Below, piece by piece: positions 1 to 5,530 of a stretch of 5,530 bases of DNA. The notes beneath the pieces are model-generated. The model did no database searches. It was not told the origin of the DNA and was given only the letters and a program-made list of their open reading frames with translations. Made by a program: the position numbers and the translations under genes. Position 1 is the first letter of the stretch; each line of letters opens with the position of its first letter. This DNA is from Phycisphaerae bacterium. Lineage in GTDB: Bacteria > Planctomycetota > Phycisphaerae > Sedimentisphaerales > Anaerobacaceae. Location of the stretch: contig JAUWBX010000182.1 of assembly GCA_030609625.1 (NCBI GenBank), positions 1-5,530 on the forward strand, given 5' to 3'.

Positions 1-2
1 TA

Positions 3-3000
3 GGTCAGCCGGTCAAGGACGCCACAACGGCAGTATCGTTTCCGGCGACCGGAACATACCGCGTATGGGTGCGCACGCGTGATTGGGTAGCACCCTGGAA
101 GGCACCGGGTGCCCCGGGCAGGTTCCAACTGCTCGTCAACGGTAGGACGCTCAGAACCATCTTTGGCACAGAAGGGGCAAACTGGCATTGGCAGGCCGGC
201 GGAACAGTCCGGATAACCAATAGGCAGACCACCGTTGCGCTGCACGATTTAACCGGCTTTGAGGGCCGATGCGATGCAATTGTTTTCACAGCAGATGTCA
301 GTTTTACTCCGCCCAATGCCGGTGAGCAAATGGCTGCCTTTCGCCGAAAGGCAGTTGGCTTACCCGATGAGTCGAAGGACGCGGCTCGACTGAGCTCGCC
401 GAAGTCCGGAAATTTCGACCTGGTTGTGGTCGGCGGCGGAATAGCAGGAACCTGCACAGCCGTCTCGGCGGCAAGACTCGGACTGCAGGTAGCGCTTATA
501 CAGAACCGTCCTGTACTGGGCGGTAACAACAGCTCGGAAGTCCGCGTCCATCTTGGAGGCGAGATTAACCTTCCGCCTTATCCGGCCATAGGCAACATCG
601 TCAGGGAACTCGACTCCGGACACCAGGGAAATGCACAGCCGGCCTCGTTCTATGATGACAACAGGAAGATGAGAGTCGTACAGGCGGAGAAAAATATTCA
701 TCTGTTTGTCAATATGCATGCGTTCAAGGTTCAGACCCAGGGCGATAGCATCGTTGCGGTCATCGCCAAACACATCATAGACGGCAGCCGGTTAAGTTTC
801 CGCGCACCGTTGTTTGCAGATTGCACCGGCGATGGTACTATCGGCTATCTGGCCGGCGCCGATTATCGTATGGGACGCGAAGGCAGGAACCAGACCGGCG
901 AATCTATGGCGCCGGAAAAGCCCGACAGTATGACTATGGGCACATCTGTAATGTGGTATTCGGCACAAACCAAGAAGCCAACAGGATTTCTGGATTGCCC
1001 TTGGGCTTTGCAGTTCACCGAGGAAAGTTGCCAGCATGCCACCAGAGGCGAATGGAACTGGGAAACCGGATTACTTCGCAACCAAATTACCGAATTTGAG
1101 TATATCCGCGATTACGCCTTTCGGGCCATTTATGGCAACTGGGCCTTTCAGAAAAACCACAGTCGCAATAAAGACAAATACGCCAAACGAAAGCTCGACT
1201 GGGTGGCCTACATCGGTGGTAAACGTGAATCCCGCCGGCTGCTCGGCGATTGTATCTTGCAGCAGCAGGACATCCAGAAACGAAAAAGATTCCCTGACTC
1301 CTTTGTAACCAGCACCTGGTCGATAGACCTGCACTACCCTGACCCGAAAAACTCCAAATATTTCCCGGGCGAAGAATTCCGTGCCATCTGCACGCAACCA
1401 AAAATCAAGCCGTATCCGATACCGTATCGCTGCCTGTATTCACGCAATATTCGGAATCTGATGATGGCCGGTCGATGCATTAGCGTTACCCACGTGGCAT
1501 TAGGTACGGTCCGCGTGATGCGCACCTGCGGTATGATGGGCGAGCTTATCGGTATGGCTGCCTCGTTGTGTAAAAAGTATGACACTGACCCGCGCGGCGT
1601 TTATCAGAACCACTTAACGAAGCTCAAACAATTAGCAAGGCGTGGTGTCGGAAAACTCAACGGAACAAACGATGAAGCTTTTGAGCGGGCCGCAGAGAAC
1701 GGCCGGCTCGCCAATGAAGGTTTTGTTCGCTGCCGAAATTTCGTCAAGGGCTGGCTCCAGCAGGCCGACTCTAAGACCCTTCTCATACCCAGAAATTTAG
1801 ACCGGGACAAGGACATCTGGAACGCTCAGGACAGCGCCGCAGACAATTATCCTTTTATGGTCCTTACCGCAGCCATCACCGACCCGTCTCTTTTCCAAGG
1901 CCGAATGCTCGATATGCTTCGTGCCGAAACCATACTTACATCCCGTATCGACAGTCTGCCCGATACATACTCTTTTTCCAAGCAGGACTTCCAGTATCAA
2001 CAGCCCGATTTGCCTCGTATCATCTTTGGCTCATCGGAATATATCAAAGACGGCCTGCTGCCGCTCACCGAATGGCTCGGCCCAAGCCCATGGTCCAAAC
2101 GTATGCTCAGCATACTTGACGACTTGTGGAAGCATGCACCCGTTGAAACAAATTACGGGAGAATCGTCTCACGCAGCCAGGAAATCAACGGCGAAATGCT
2201 CCAGGTCTTATCCCGCGTATACTGGATGACCGGAGAAAAGAAATACTTGTATTGGGCCATTAGGCTCGGGGACTATTATTTGTTGGACAGACACCACCCA
2301 ACAAGGGATGAAAGCACAGTCAGACTGCGCGACCACGGCTGTGAAATTCTCTCGGGCCTGTGCGAGCTGTATGCGACGGTTCATTTTGCAATGCCAGCCA
2401 AAAAGCGTGCCTACCAAAAACCTCTTTACGAAATGCTCGACCGCATCCTTCAGGTCGGCCGAAACGAGCACGGGCTGTTCTACAACGCCATCAATCCAAA
2501 AACAGGTTGGCACGAAAAAGGTCTGACCGATACCTGGGGTTATAATCTCAACGGCTATTACACAGTGTATCTCATAGACAAGACCGAGGCCTACCACCAG
2601 GCCGTTCGCAAAGCGCTTATCAATCTTAATGACTACTACAACTACCGTCGGTATAAATGGGGCGGCTCAGACGACTATGCGGATTCTATCGAAAGTGCCA
2701 TTAACCTTTACAATCGTGAACCTGTCCCCTCGGTCGCTCAATGGATGGACGGCGAAATAAAGATTATGTGGAGCATACAAAAAAACAACGGCATCATCGA
2801 AGGATGGCACGGGGACGGCAACTTCGCCAGAACTACAATTATGTACTGTCTCTGGAAAACAAAAGGCCTGACTATTAGTCCCTGGCGAAAGGATGTCATT
2901 TTGGGGGCCGTTCAGGACGGCGATGTCCTCAAAATAAGTATCAGCACTAAGAGGGACTGGAAAGGAAAAATTATCTTTGACAGCCCGCGTCATCAAACGA

Positions 3001-3191
3001 TTATGAAGATGCCGCTTGACTGGCCGCGAATCAATCAGTTCCCCGAATGGTTCACCGCCGAAAGCGAAAAACACTATGCCGTTCACGACCTGATATACAA
3101 TGCGAAAAAAATATACACAGGCAGACAATTACAGGAAGGTCTTACAATACATTTGGAACCCCGCATCGAACGTTACCTGCTGGTGGAGTAA
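3..3191 (+). CDS. FAD-dependent oxidoreductase with N-terminal beta-domain and C-terminal alpha-toroid (5' end outside window)
   Basis: The frame is open from base 3 and already encodes domain-like sequence (GTYRVWVRTRDW) before the first GTG at 69, so the true start lies left of the window; 1062 codons are visible and the stop is TAA. The layout, numbered from base 3, is as follows. Residues 1-105 form a beta-rich module with FQLLVNG and LHDLTGFEGRCDA, of the sugar-binding/golvesin-like kind seen in front of such enzymes. Next comes a Rossmann FAD site, VVVGGGIAG (nt 423-449), followed by LGGNNSSEVRVHLGGE, then LFADCTGDGTIG (nt 810-845) and GTVRVMRTCGMMG (from nt 1503), all typical of the FAD_oxidored (PF12831) family. 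From about nt 2010 to 2870 the sequence is helical hairpins with many aromatic residues, resembling six-hairpin glycosidase toroids, and the last ~100 residues look like a beta-sandwich. No export signal can be judged because the N-terminus is missing. The substrate is unknown; by architecture I infer carbohydrate or glycoside oxidation. The flavoprotein call is strong; the flanking domain calls are weaker. Confidence 0.88.
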   Translation, partial: GQPVKDATTAVSFPATGTYRVWVRTRDWVAPWKAPGAPGRFQLLVNGRTLRTIFGTEGANWHWQAGGTVRITNRQTTVALHDLTGFEGRCDAIVFTADVSFTPPNAGEQMAAFRRKAVGLPDESKDAARLSSPKSGNFDLVVVGGGIAGTCTAVSAARLGLQVALIQNRPVLGGNNSSEVRVHLGGEINLPPYPAIGNIVRELDSGHQGNAQPASFYDDNRKMRVVQAEKNIHLFVNMHAFKVQTQGDSIVAVIAKHIIDGSRLSFRAPLFADCTGDGTIGYLAGADYRMGREGRNQTGESMAPEKPDSMTMGTSVMWYSAQTKKPTGFLDCPWALQFTEESCQHATRGEWNWETGLLRNQITEFEYIRDYAFRAIYGNWAFQKNHSRNKDKYAKRKLDWVAYIGGKRESRRLLGDCILQQQDIQKRKRFPDSFVTSTWSIDLHYPDPKNSKYFPGEEFRAICTQPKIKPYPIPYRCLYSRNIRNLMMAGRCISVTHVALGTVRVMRTCGMMGELIGMAASLCKKYDTDPRGVYQNHLTKLKQLARRGVGKLNGTNDEAFERAAENGRLANEGFVRCRNFVKGWLQQADSKTLLIPRNLDRDKDIWNAQDSAADNYPFMVLTAAITDPSLFQGRMLDMLRAETILTSRIDSLPDTYSFSKQDFQYQQPDLPRIIFGSSEYIKDGLLPLTEWLGPSPWSKRMLSILDDLWKHAPVETNYGRIVSRSQEINGEMLQVLSRVYWMTGEKKYLYWAIRLGDYYLLDRHHPTRDESTVRLRDHGCEILSGLCELYATVHFAMPAKKRAYQKPLYEMLDRILQVGRNEHGLFYNAINPKTGWHEKGLTDTWGYNLNGYYTVYLIDKTEAYHQAVRKALINLNDYYNYRRYKWGGSDDYADSIESAINLYNREPVPSVAQWMDGEIKIMWSIQKNNGIIEGWHGDGNFARTTIMYCLWKTKGLTISPWRKDVILGAVQDGDVLKISISTKRDWKGKIIFDSPRHQTIMKMPLDWPRINQFPEWFTAESEKHYAVHDLIYNAKKIYTGRQLQEGLTIHLEPRIERYLLVE

Positions 3192-3250
3192 AGAACAACA
3201 GCCTTATCTGACATTTATCATCCATTTGTCGTCCCAGTTTCTGTGGAGAA

Positions 3251-3288
3251 GCTCATAGTCTTTTCGATTAATCAAAAAGACTATGAGC
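3251..3288. repeat. Inverted repeat, 14-bp perfect arms, 10-nt loop
   Basis: The left arm GCTCATAGTCTTTT (3251-3264) is exactly complementary to AAAAGACTATGAGC (3275-3288). The loop CGATTAATCA contains a second, 8-bp palindrome, GATTAATC (3266-3273). It starts 59 bases past the oxidoreductase stop. There is no T-run after the right arm, so it is not a classic intrinsic terminator; a 3'-end stabilising hairpin, a dyad protein site or a mobile-element remnant are all possible. Confidence 0.85.
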
Positions 3289-3338
3289 CTGCGAGTATCA
3301 AGAAATCGCTATTATGGAGCTTTGCGTTATTAAGAAAG

Positions 3339-3350
3339 GAACCCAGGGTG
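3339..3350. repeat. 12-bp direct repeat, copy 1
   Basis: GAACCCAGGGTG occurs here and again at 3473-3484, same orientation, start-to-start distance 134. The unit contains its own hyphenated dyad ACCC-A-GGGT. This copy continues into a GC-rich hairpin region. Confidence 0.7.
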
Positions 3351-3375
3351 GCACCCTCAAACTTGTTTGGGGGTG
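3345..3375 (+). repeat. Two overlapping, mutually exclusive hairpins
   Basis: AGGGT (3345-3349) can pair with ACCCT (3353-3357) around a 3-base loop. Alternatively CACCCTCAAAC (3352-3362) can pair with GTTTGGGGGTG (3365-3375), 11 pairs including one T-G wobble, with a minimal 2-base gap that would open to a 4-base loop. Both use 3353-3357, so only one can form at a time. No T-tract follows, which argues against a terminator. Whether it is transcribed is unknown. Confidence 0.5.
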
Positions 3376-3472
3376 GTCTCATCAACTCTCTCGTACATCT
3401 GGCCTTCACAACAGTTTCATTTATTTTGCAAACATCAGTAAGTGCCGAATATGTCATTCTAATTGCAGCGGA

Positions 3473-3484
3473 GAACCCAGGGTG
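3473..3484. repeat. 12-bp direct repeat, copy 2
   Basis: This is the second copy of GAACCCAGGGTG (see 3339-3350). It is followed by a different sequence (ACGACC), so only the 12-bp unit is shared. The segment between the two copies is 122 bp. Confidence 0.7.
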
Positions 3485-3543
3485 ACGACCAGGTCATTTT
3501 GTTAGATGCCTTTATGGATGGAGGCGTTGCACTCTATTTGTAA

Positions 3544-3571
3544 TTGACACTTAAATCAGGGGGTATATAAT
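3544..3571 (+). promoter_or_regulatory. Consensus sigma70-type promoter overlapping the terminase start codon
   Basis: The -35 box TTGACA (3544-3549) and the -10 box TATAAT (3566-3571) both match the consensus exactly, with a 16-bp spacer. The -10 box includes the first two bases of the ATG at 3570, so the predicted transcript start (about 3578) would fall inside the terminase coding region and exclude its ribosome binding site. It is therefore a strong promoter by sequence but wrongly placed for the annotated start. It may be coincidental, since a TATATAATG context favours such a match. Confidence 0.45.
3558..3563 (+). promoter_or_regulatory. Ribosome binding site of the terminase gene
   Basis: AGGGGG lies 6 bases before the ATG at 3570. 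It is a good but not perfect Shine-Dalgarno sequence, and it supports 3570 over the next in-frame ATG (3744, residue 59), which has no such element. Confidence 0.65.
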
Positions 3572-5081
3572 GACAGAACAAACTTTTTCTCAAACTTCCA
3601 ACGACATTGAAAAGGCGGCTCATGTTTATGCTGAGCTTAGGCGAACTCGGCCGAGCACGAGGCGGAACCTCAAAAATTACGTCAAGGTCTTTCTCGGCAT
3701 TGATATTCCCAACAAAAGAATTTGTTCCGAACATAACAGCCCGATGGACTATCTATGGCACAGCTTCTCCGCCGACTTTCCCACTCTGCGAGCCACAAAT
3801 CACGAGCGACGAGCGACGGGAAATGCCGATGCGGTAATCTGGGCCAACCGTGCCGGCGGCAAGACTGAACTGGCCGCCGTCGCCACACTTATGGACTGCG
3901 TCTTTAAGCCGAACTGTCAGGTCAGAATACTCGGCGGCTCAGGTGAGCAGGCCGGCAGGATGTACGAATACCTGACCGGCTTTCTACGCAACGGCTTCGA
4001 GCAGTTTTTAGCCAAACCTGCACTCAAGGCGAAATGCCGTTTTACAAATGGTTCAGCAGTTGAAGTCCTCACGCAATCGGCAACCAGTGTCCGAGGCCAG
4101 CACATTCAAAAACTCCGTTGTGATGAGCTTGAGCTTTTCGATGAGGATGTTTTCAATGCCGCCAAGTTCACCACGCAAAGCACCGAAAATCTCACAGCCG
4201 CTATGGAGCTAATCAGCACAATGCACCGGCCTTACGGCTTGATGCAGAAAGTAGTTTCCTCTGCATCGCAGTTCGGCACGCCCATCTTCAAATGGTGTAT
4301 ATGGGAAGTGATTGAAAAGTGTACCGATAGGAACTGCTCACAGTGTCCTTTATGGGATGATTGTCAGGGTAAAGCTAAAGCAGCCAATGGTTACCTGAAA
4401 ATCGACGATTGCATAACGCAGATGCGTCGAGCCAGCAGGGTCGGATGGGAGGCCGAGATGCTTTGCAAAAGACCTTCGCTGGAGAATGTAGTCTTCAATG
4501 AGTTCGACCCAGCCATACATGTTCAACCGATTGATTATGACTCAAATCTTCCGCTTTACCGTGCACTTGATTTTGGATTTGTAAATCCTTTTGTGTGTTT
4601 GTGGATTCAGGTTGATAGCGATGGCACCGTTCGAGTAATAGATGAATATATCCGCAGCAGGGCAACCATTGATGTGCACGCCGGCGAGATTAAGAGCCGA
4701 ACACCCATTTCTGAAGAGCAGATGGCGGCTACATTTTGCGACCCGGCGGGCGCCGGTGTAAATGACGTTACCGGTACAAGTGTCGTTCGAGAGCTGCGGG
4801 CACTGGGGATAGCTGTACGATTTAGACGAAGCGGCATCCTGCAGGGCATTGAGCTTATCCGCCGGTCGATTCGCTCTGGCGACGGCCAAAGCACGCTTAT
4901 AATCTCGCCGAGATGCCAGCGCCTGATAGAGGCGATGGAGTGCTATCATTATCCGCAGTTTGGCGGCGCAGCCGACGAATTACCACTAAAAGACGGCCTA
5001 TACGACCACCACATCGACGCCCTGCGATACTTCTTCGTAAACTACAACCGCCCATCAAAAACCACAACAATACGATATTAA
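3570..5081 (+). CDS. terL: Phage-type terminase large subunit (DNA-packaging ATPase/nuclease)
   Basis: The gene encodes 503 residues, a normal length for TerL, the motor that cuts concatemeric phage DNA and pumps it into the prohead. The ATPase half has a Walker A-like ANRAGGKT (residues 92-99, nt 3843-3866), a Walker B-like LRCDELELFD (182-191) and a later STMHRP in the coupling-motif position. The nuclease half has the RNase H-like signatures LDFGFVNP (D334), TFCDPAG (D391) and DHHIDALRY (D479, D483), so all expected acidic residues are present and the enzyme looks intact. Between the halves is a cysteine cluster C251-X4-C256-X2-C259-X5-C265, which could bind a metal. The ATG at 3570 is supported by AGGGGG. 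No small terminase or portal gene is within reach: the left neighbour is a metabolic gene 378 bases away and the right neighbour an unrecognised gene behind operator-like palindromes. It could be a prophage remnant, the start of a divergent packaging module whose other genes are too diverged, or a domesticated gene. Confidence 0.87.
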   Translation: MTEQTFSQTSNDIEKAAHVYAELRRTRPSTRRNLKNYVKVFLGIDIPNKRICSEHNSPMDYLWHSFSADFPTLRATNHERRATGNADAVIWANRAGGKTELAAVATLMDCVFKPNCQVRILGGSGEQAGRMYEYLTGFLRNGFEQFLAKPALKAKCRFTNGSAVEVLTQSATSVRGQHIQKLRCDELELFDEDVFNAAKFTTQSTENLTAAMELISTMHRPYGLMQKVVSSASQFGTPIFKWCIWEVIEKCTDRNCSQCPLWDDCQGKAKAANGYLKIDDCITQMRRASRVGWEAEMLCKRPSLENVVFNEFDPAIHVQPIDYDSNLPLYRALDFGFVNPFVCLWIQVDSDGTVRVIDEYIRSRATIDVHAGEIKSRTPISEEQMAATFCDPAGAGVNDVTGTSVVRELRALGIAVRFRRSGILQGIELIRRSIRSGDGQSTLIISPRCQRLIEAMECYHYPQFGGAADELPLKDGLYDHHIDALRYFFVNYNRPSKTTTIRY

Positions 5082-5115
5082 GGTCAGAATTGTGAAAAAT
5101 CTCGATTATTCGTGT

Positions 5116-5127
5116 AAAAGGCCTTTT
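5116..5127. repeat. 12-bp palindrome after the terminase stop
   Basis: AAAAGGCCTTTT is a perfect palindrome 34 bases after the terminase stop, with one further T on its right. With no loop it would make a poor hairpin, so I do not call a terminator. TGAAAAA (5093-5099) could also pair with TTTTTCA (5124-5130) across a long loop, which is weak. No convincing terminator for the terminase gene was found. Confidence 0.3.
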
Positions 5128-5144
5128 TCAACATCAATAATGGC

Positions 5145-5163
5145 GTTTTTTCCTAATATACCT
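5145..5163. promoter_or_regulatory. Diverged copy or half-site of the TCCTATATAGGA operator
   Basis: GTTTTTTCCTAATATACCT carries the left half of the palindrome found at 5167 and 5231 with an extra A and a changed right half. Its GTTTTTTCCT (5145-5154) is the exact reverse complement of AGGAAAAAAC at 5241-5250, and TTTTCCTA recurs 18 bases on at 5166-5173. I read it as a degenerate third binding site. Confidence 0.4.
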
Positions 5164-5166
5164 GAT

Positions 5167-5182
5167 TTTCCTATATAGGAAA
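5167..5182. promoter_or_regulatory. 16-bp perfect palindrome, probable operator
   Basis: TTTCCTATATAGGAAA is a perfect dyad. Its 12-bp core TCCTATATAGGA recurs at 5233-5244 with centres 64 bp apart, close to six helical turns, so a dimeric regulator could bind both on one face. It lies about 90 bp before the start of the downstream gene. The protein that binds is unknown. Confidence 0.6.
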
Positions 5183-5212
5183 TTGAAAAATTGCTGCAAA
5201 AATTATGGAAAG

Positions 5213-5241
5213 TTGTGTAAAATGACGATATATCCTATATA
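5213..5241 (+). promoter_or_regulatory. Candidate promoter of the last gene
   Basis: TTGTGT (5213-5218) and TATATA (5236-5241) are spaced by 17 bp and sit 30 bases before the chosen start codon. The -10 box falls inside the second palindrome, so a bound repressor would block it. An alternative -10 is TAAAAT (5218-5223), without a good -35 box. The boxes are imperfect and the region is AT-rich, so this is a weak call. Confidence 0.35.
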
Positions 5242-5246
5242 GGAAA
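5231..5246. promoter_or_regulatory. Second operator copy overlapping the promoter
   Basis: TATCCTATATAGGAAA differs from the 5167 copy at one base, leaving a perfect 12-bp core, TCCTATATAGGA (5233-5244). It is 27 bases before the start codon of the downstream gene, a standard position for repression or autoregulation. A further AGGAAAA half-site overlaps the ribosome binding site at 5259-5265. Confidence 0.6.
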
Positions 5247-5258
5247 AAACTCTTATTC

Positions 5259-5262
5259 AGGA
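5259..5262 (+). promoter_or_regulatory. Ribosome binding site of the last gene
   Basis: AGGA is 8 bases before the ATG at 5271 but only 2 before the in-frame ATG at 5265, so the later ATG is the better start. Confidence 0.5.
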
Positions 5263-5270
5263 AAATGTTG

Positions 5271-5530
5271 ATGAGACTCACAGAAAAACAAATACTAAAA
5301 CAGCTTCTGGATTCAGCGGACCAATATAAGCCTCTGAAATTTGAGGGATTTGATAAAGATTTTCTGCTTTCTGAGCGAGCGAGGGCTGACAGTGTGGCGC
5401 GAATATCGTTTGAGAATGGGCCCGGCTTTAAGGCTTTGCTCGAAATTGTGCCTGTCGCTACTCCTATGAATATTAAGCAAAAATCGATAATGCTCATTGC
5501 TGAATTCGCAACGACTGAAATATCAGATTC
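5271..5530 (+). CDS. Unrecognised protein, 3' end outside window (possibly AbiEi/restriction-like)
   Basis: The frame is open from ATG 5271 (or 5265) to the window end, giving 86 visible residues, MRLTEKQILKQLLDSADQY and onward. The Shine-Dalgarno spacing favours 5271. The N-terminus looks helical, followed by a strand-like segment ADSVARISF and FKALLEIVPVATP. The order of an aspartate (D40), a strand, then E58-I-V60 and ATP recalls proteins with a restriction-endonuclease-like fold and a winged helix (AbiEi-like antitoxins and relatives), which often read EVKxRxTP at this point; here the lysine of an E-x-K motif would be V60. That similarity is from memory and is weak. Two operator-like palindromes in front of the gene fit a self-regulated accessory locus. 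Base composition is more AT-rich than in the two upstream genes. No function is assigned. Confidence 0.6.
   Translation, partial: MRLTEKQILKQLLDSADQYKPLKFEGFDKDFLLSERARADSVARISFENGPGFKALLEIVPVATPMNIKQKSIMLIAEFATTEISD

Larger units (their letters stand above)
3192..3569. other. Intergenic spacer with repeats, no credible gene
   Basis: These 378 bases separate the oxidoreductase stop from the terminase start. The two short open frames here (GTG at 3243, 80 codons; 3314-3505, 63 codons) have no Shine-Dalgarno sequence and low-complexity translations, and the first is built partly from the inverted repeat, so I do not call them. In particular neither looks like a small terminase subunit. What the stretch does hold is a long inverted repeat at 3251-3288, a GC-rich hairpin pair at 3345-3375, a 12-bp direct repeat (3339 and 3473) and a promoter-like element at 3544-3571. 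I see nothing notable in 3192-3250 or 3376-3472. The mix of structures fits a decayed mobile-element boundary or a structured RNA, but neither is shown. Confidence 0.6.

Noticed and set aside
69..71. GTG as the start of the oxidoreductase
   Set aside because: The frame is open to base 3 and the upstream codons continue the same beta-domain (GTYRVW), so the gene starts outside the window.
5..529. 174-codon reverse-strand open frame
   Set aside because: It lies opposite the clearly coding oxidoreductase frame and its proline/serine-rich translation has no family character; a shadow of the real gene.
3251..3288. Intrinsic terminator for the oxidoreductase
   Set aside because: Stem is strong but its top is A/T only and no T-run follows the right arm.
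3243..3485. 80-codon open frame starting with GTG in the spacer
   Set aside because: No Shine-Dalgarno sequence, the first codons are the inverted repeat itself, and the translation has no recognisable domain or TerS character.
3314..3505. 63-codon open frame in the spacer
   Set aside because: No ribosome binding site, overlaps the hairpin and both direct repeats, and the translation looks random.
5145..5246. CRISPR array or iteron origin from the repeated TCCTATATAGGA units
   Set aside because: Only two good copies and one diverged copy, unequal spacing and short units; the position at a gene start fits operators better.
5171..5497. 108-codon reverse-strand open frame
   Set aside because: Its 3' end runs through the palindrome array and it opposes the forward gene that has a ribosome binding site; the hydrophobic end comes from AT-rich intergenic sequence.

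Overview
The window looks like chromosomal DNA from an environmental, polysaccharide-degrading bacterium. The large FAD-dependent oxidoreductase, fused to a sugar-binding-like N-terminus and an alpha-helical-toroid C-terminus, is a protein style common in Planctomycetota (Phycisphaerae/Sedimentisphaerales type) and some Bacteroidota. Base composition is near-balanced in the two large genes and clearly more AT-rich at the right end. The lineage is an inference from protein style, not a measurement.

Region 1 (3-3191, + strand): the 3' part of a very long gene whose start lies left of the window. It encodes a FAD_oxidored-type (Pfam PF12831-like) flavoprotein with extra domains on both sides. 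Region 2 (3192-3569): 378 bases without a credible gene. It holds a near-perfect 14-bp-arm inverted repeat, a second GC-rich hairpin pair, a 12-bp direct repeat, and an exact sigma70-consensus promoter match (TTGACA-N16-TATAAT) whose -10 box runs into the start codon of the next gene. Region 3 (3570-5081, + strand): a complete phage-type terminase large subunit with ATPase and RNase H-like nuclease motifs and a four-cysteine cluster between them. No small terminase, portal or other phage gene is visible in the window, so it appears as an orphan. Region 4 (5082-5270): an AT-rich intergenic stretch with copies of a palindrome of core TCCTATATAGGA, plus a diverged half copy, placed like operators in front of the last gene. 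Region 5 (5271-5530, + strand): the 5' part of an unrecognised gene that runs off the window.

The metabolic gene at the left and the terminase are probably unrelated in function and separated by a junction-like spacer. The palindromes in front of the last gene suggest a locally autoregulated accessory locus (for example a toxin-antitoxin or defence operon). The visible 86 residues of that gene faintly recall AbiEi/restriction-like proteins, but this is tentative. The most interesting parts are the orphan terminase with its cysteine knuckle, the promoter overlapping its start codon, and the operator array with its truncated downstream gene.
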